Below, piece by piece: positions 63,846 to 64,000 of a stretch of DNA of 64,000 bases. This DNA comes from Elusimicrobia bacterium UBA5214 (GTDB taxonomy: Bacteria; Elusimicrobiota; UBA5214): NCBI GenBank assembly GCA_002412545.1, contig DHVG01000001.1, positions 73,341 through 137,340 of the forward strand, in the 5' to 3' direction. The position numbers were made by a program, and so were the translations under genes. Below the pieces are notes generated by a model that had not been told where the DNA came from, did not search any database, and saw only the letters and a program-made list of their open reading frames with translations. How positions within the stretch are numbered: the first letter of the stretch is position 1; each line of letters begins with the position of its first letter.

Positions 63846-64000
63846 TTATTTCCACACCTTCCATGGAGCTTTTCCCTCCTCCCATAGTCTTTCTAATTCA
63901 ATTTTATCCCTTAATGTATCCATCGGCTTCCAAAAACCTGTATGCTTATAAGCACTCAACTGTCCGTCTTTGGCAATATTTGAGAGAGAAGATTTTTCCC
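63846..64000 (-). CDS. rfbF: Glucose-1-phosphate cytidylyltransferase, C-terminal part
   Basis: The last ~51 codons, up to the window edge: SNIAKDGQLSAYKHTGFWKP, then MDTLRDKIELERLWEEGKAP, ending PWKVWK and TAA (63848-63846). It matches the RfbF C-terminus. It makes CDP-glucose. The rest is outside the window. Confidence 0.92.
   Translation of the reverse strand, partial: EKSSLSNIAKDGQLSAYKHTGFWKPMDTLRDKIELERLWEEGKAPWKVWK

Overview
This 64 kb window looks like a piece of a low-GC, diderm (outer-membrane-bearing) bacterial chromosome, probably from an uncultured lineage. A PorV-like outer-membrane protein, an O-antigen/CDP-sugar cluster and secreted proteins with a FlgD-like C-terminal domain support an outer membrane. 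I cannot name the phylum from sequence alone. Nearly every gene is on the minus strand; cstA is the only clear plus-strand gene.

Layout (gene order follows coordinates, so transcription mostly runs right to left): the 5' part of a tRNA (1-25); alaS fused in frame, stop to start, to a RelE/Phd toxin-antitoxin pair (92-3472); a restriction-modification operon with an embedded GNAT gene (3734-6088); purH, recX, a Mut7-C RNase protein, a DUF362 ferredoxin-like protein, a small ferredoxin, ligA and nusB (6186-13117); the riboflavin operon ribD-ribE-ribBA-ribH behind an FMN riboswitch (13227-17368); an RRM protein, a PriL-like Fe-S protein, a histidine kinase, queF, a phosphoesterase, a WecG-type glycosyltransferase and smc (17602-25437); a CcmC-like membrane protein, cstA, a PorV-like protein and a secreted seven-bladed RCC1 protein (25635-31953); a ParE-type toxin-antitoxin pair (32348-32805); EtfA, EtfB and acyl-CoA dehydrogenase around the fatty-acid operon DUF177-rpmF-plsX-fabH-fabD-fabG-acpP-fabF-rnc (32889-43215); a LeuC/LeuD/isocitrate-dehydrogenase-like trio (43325-46284); and a surface-polysaccharide cluster from 46292 to the window end. 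That last cluster contains CDP-glucose genes (rfbF, rfbG, rfbH), a TPP enzyme, a HpcH-type aldolase, a HAD phosphatase, two radical SAM enzymes, methyltransferases, glycosyltransferases and AsnB.

The most unusual signal is not a gene. Almost every gap between the co-directional genes is filled by a degenerate 'word' array: a short word repeated with variation, often followed by the same word in reverse complement, so that a transcript would fold into a long imperfect hairpin. Several word families occur (GATTACAGCGATT, GTCCGTTAG, TTATGAGTTATGA, CTAAATTCCAATATC, TCTAACT, ATCTGCGTAATCC, TATTCGTGT). These arrays often supply the stop codon and last codons of the gene before them. The same kind of sequence, plus short palindromic elements, also sits in frame inside core genes (alaS, purH, the DUF362 gene, ligA, ribE, ribD, etfA, etfB, fabD, asnB and others). 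One in ribD is a clean 83-bp inverted-repeat element with a 4-bp target duplication, adding exactly 29 codons. A related 157-bp inverted-repeat element abuts the riboflavin promoter, and the FMN riboswitch itself carries two copies of another hairpin.

The polysaccharide cluster shows local damage. A gmd fragment is joined to a methyltransferase fragment, and an FkbM methyltransferase and an epimerase are broken by several single-base shifts within about 1.5 kb. Its intact part suggests a CDP-linked 3,6-dideoxy, possibly branched-chain, sugar.
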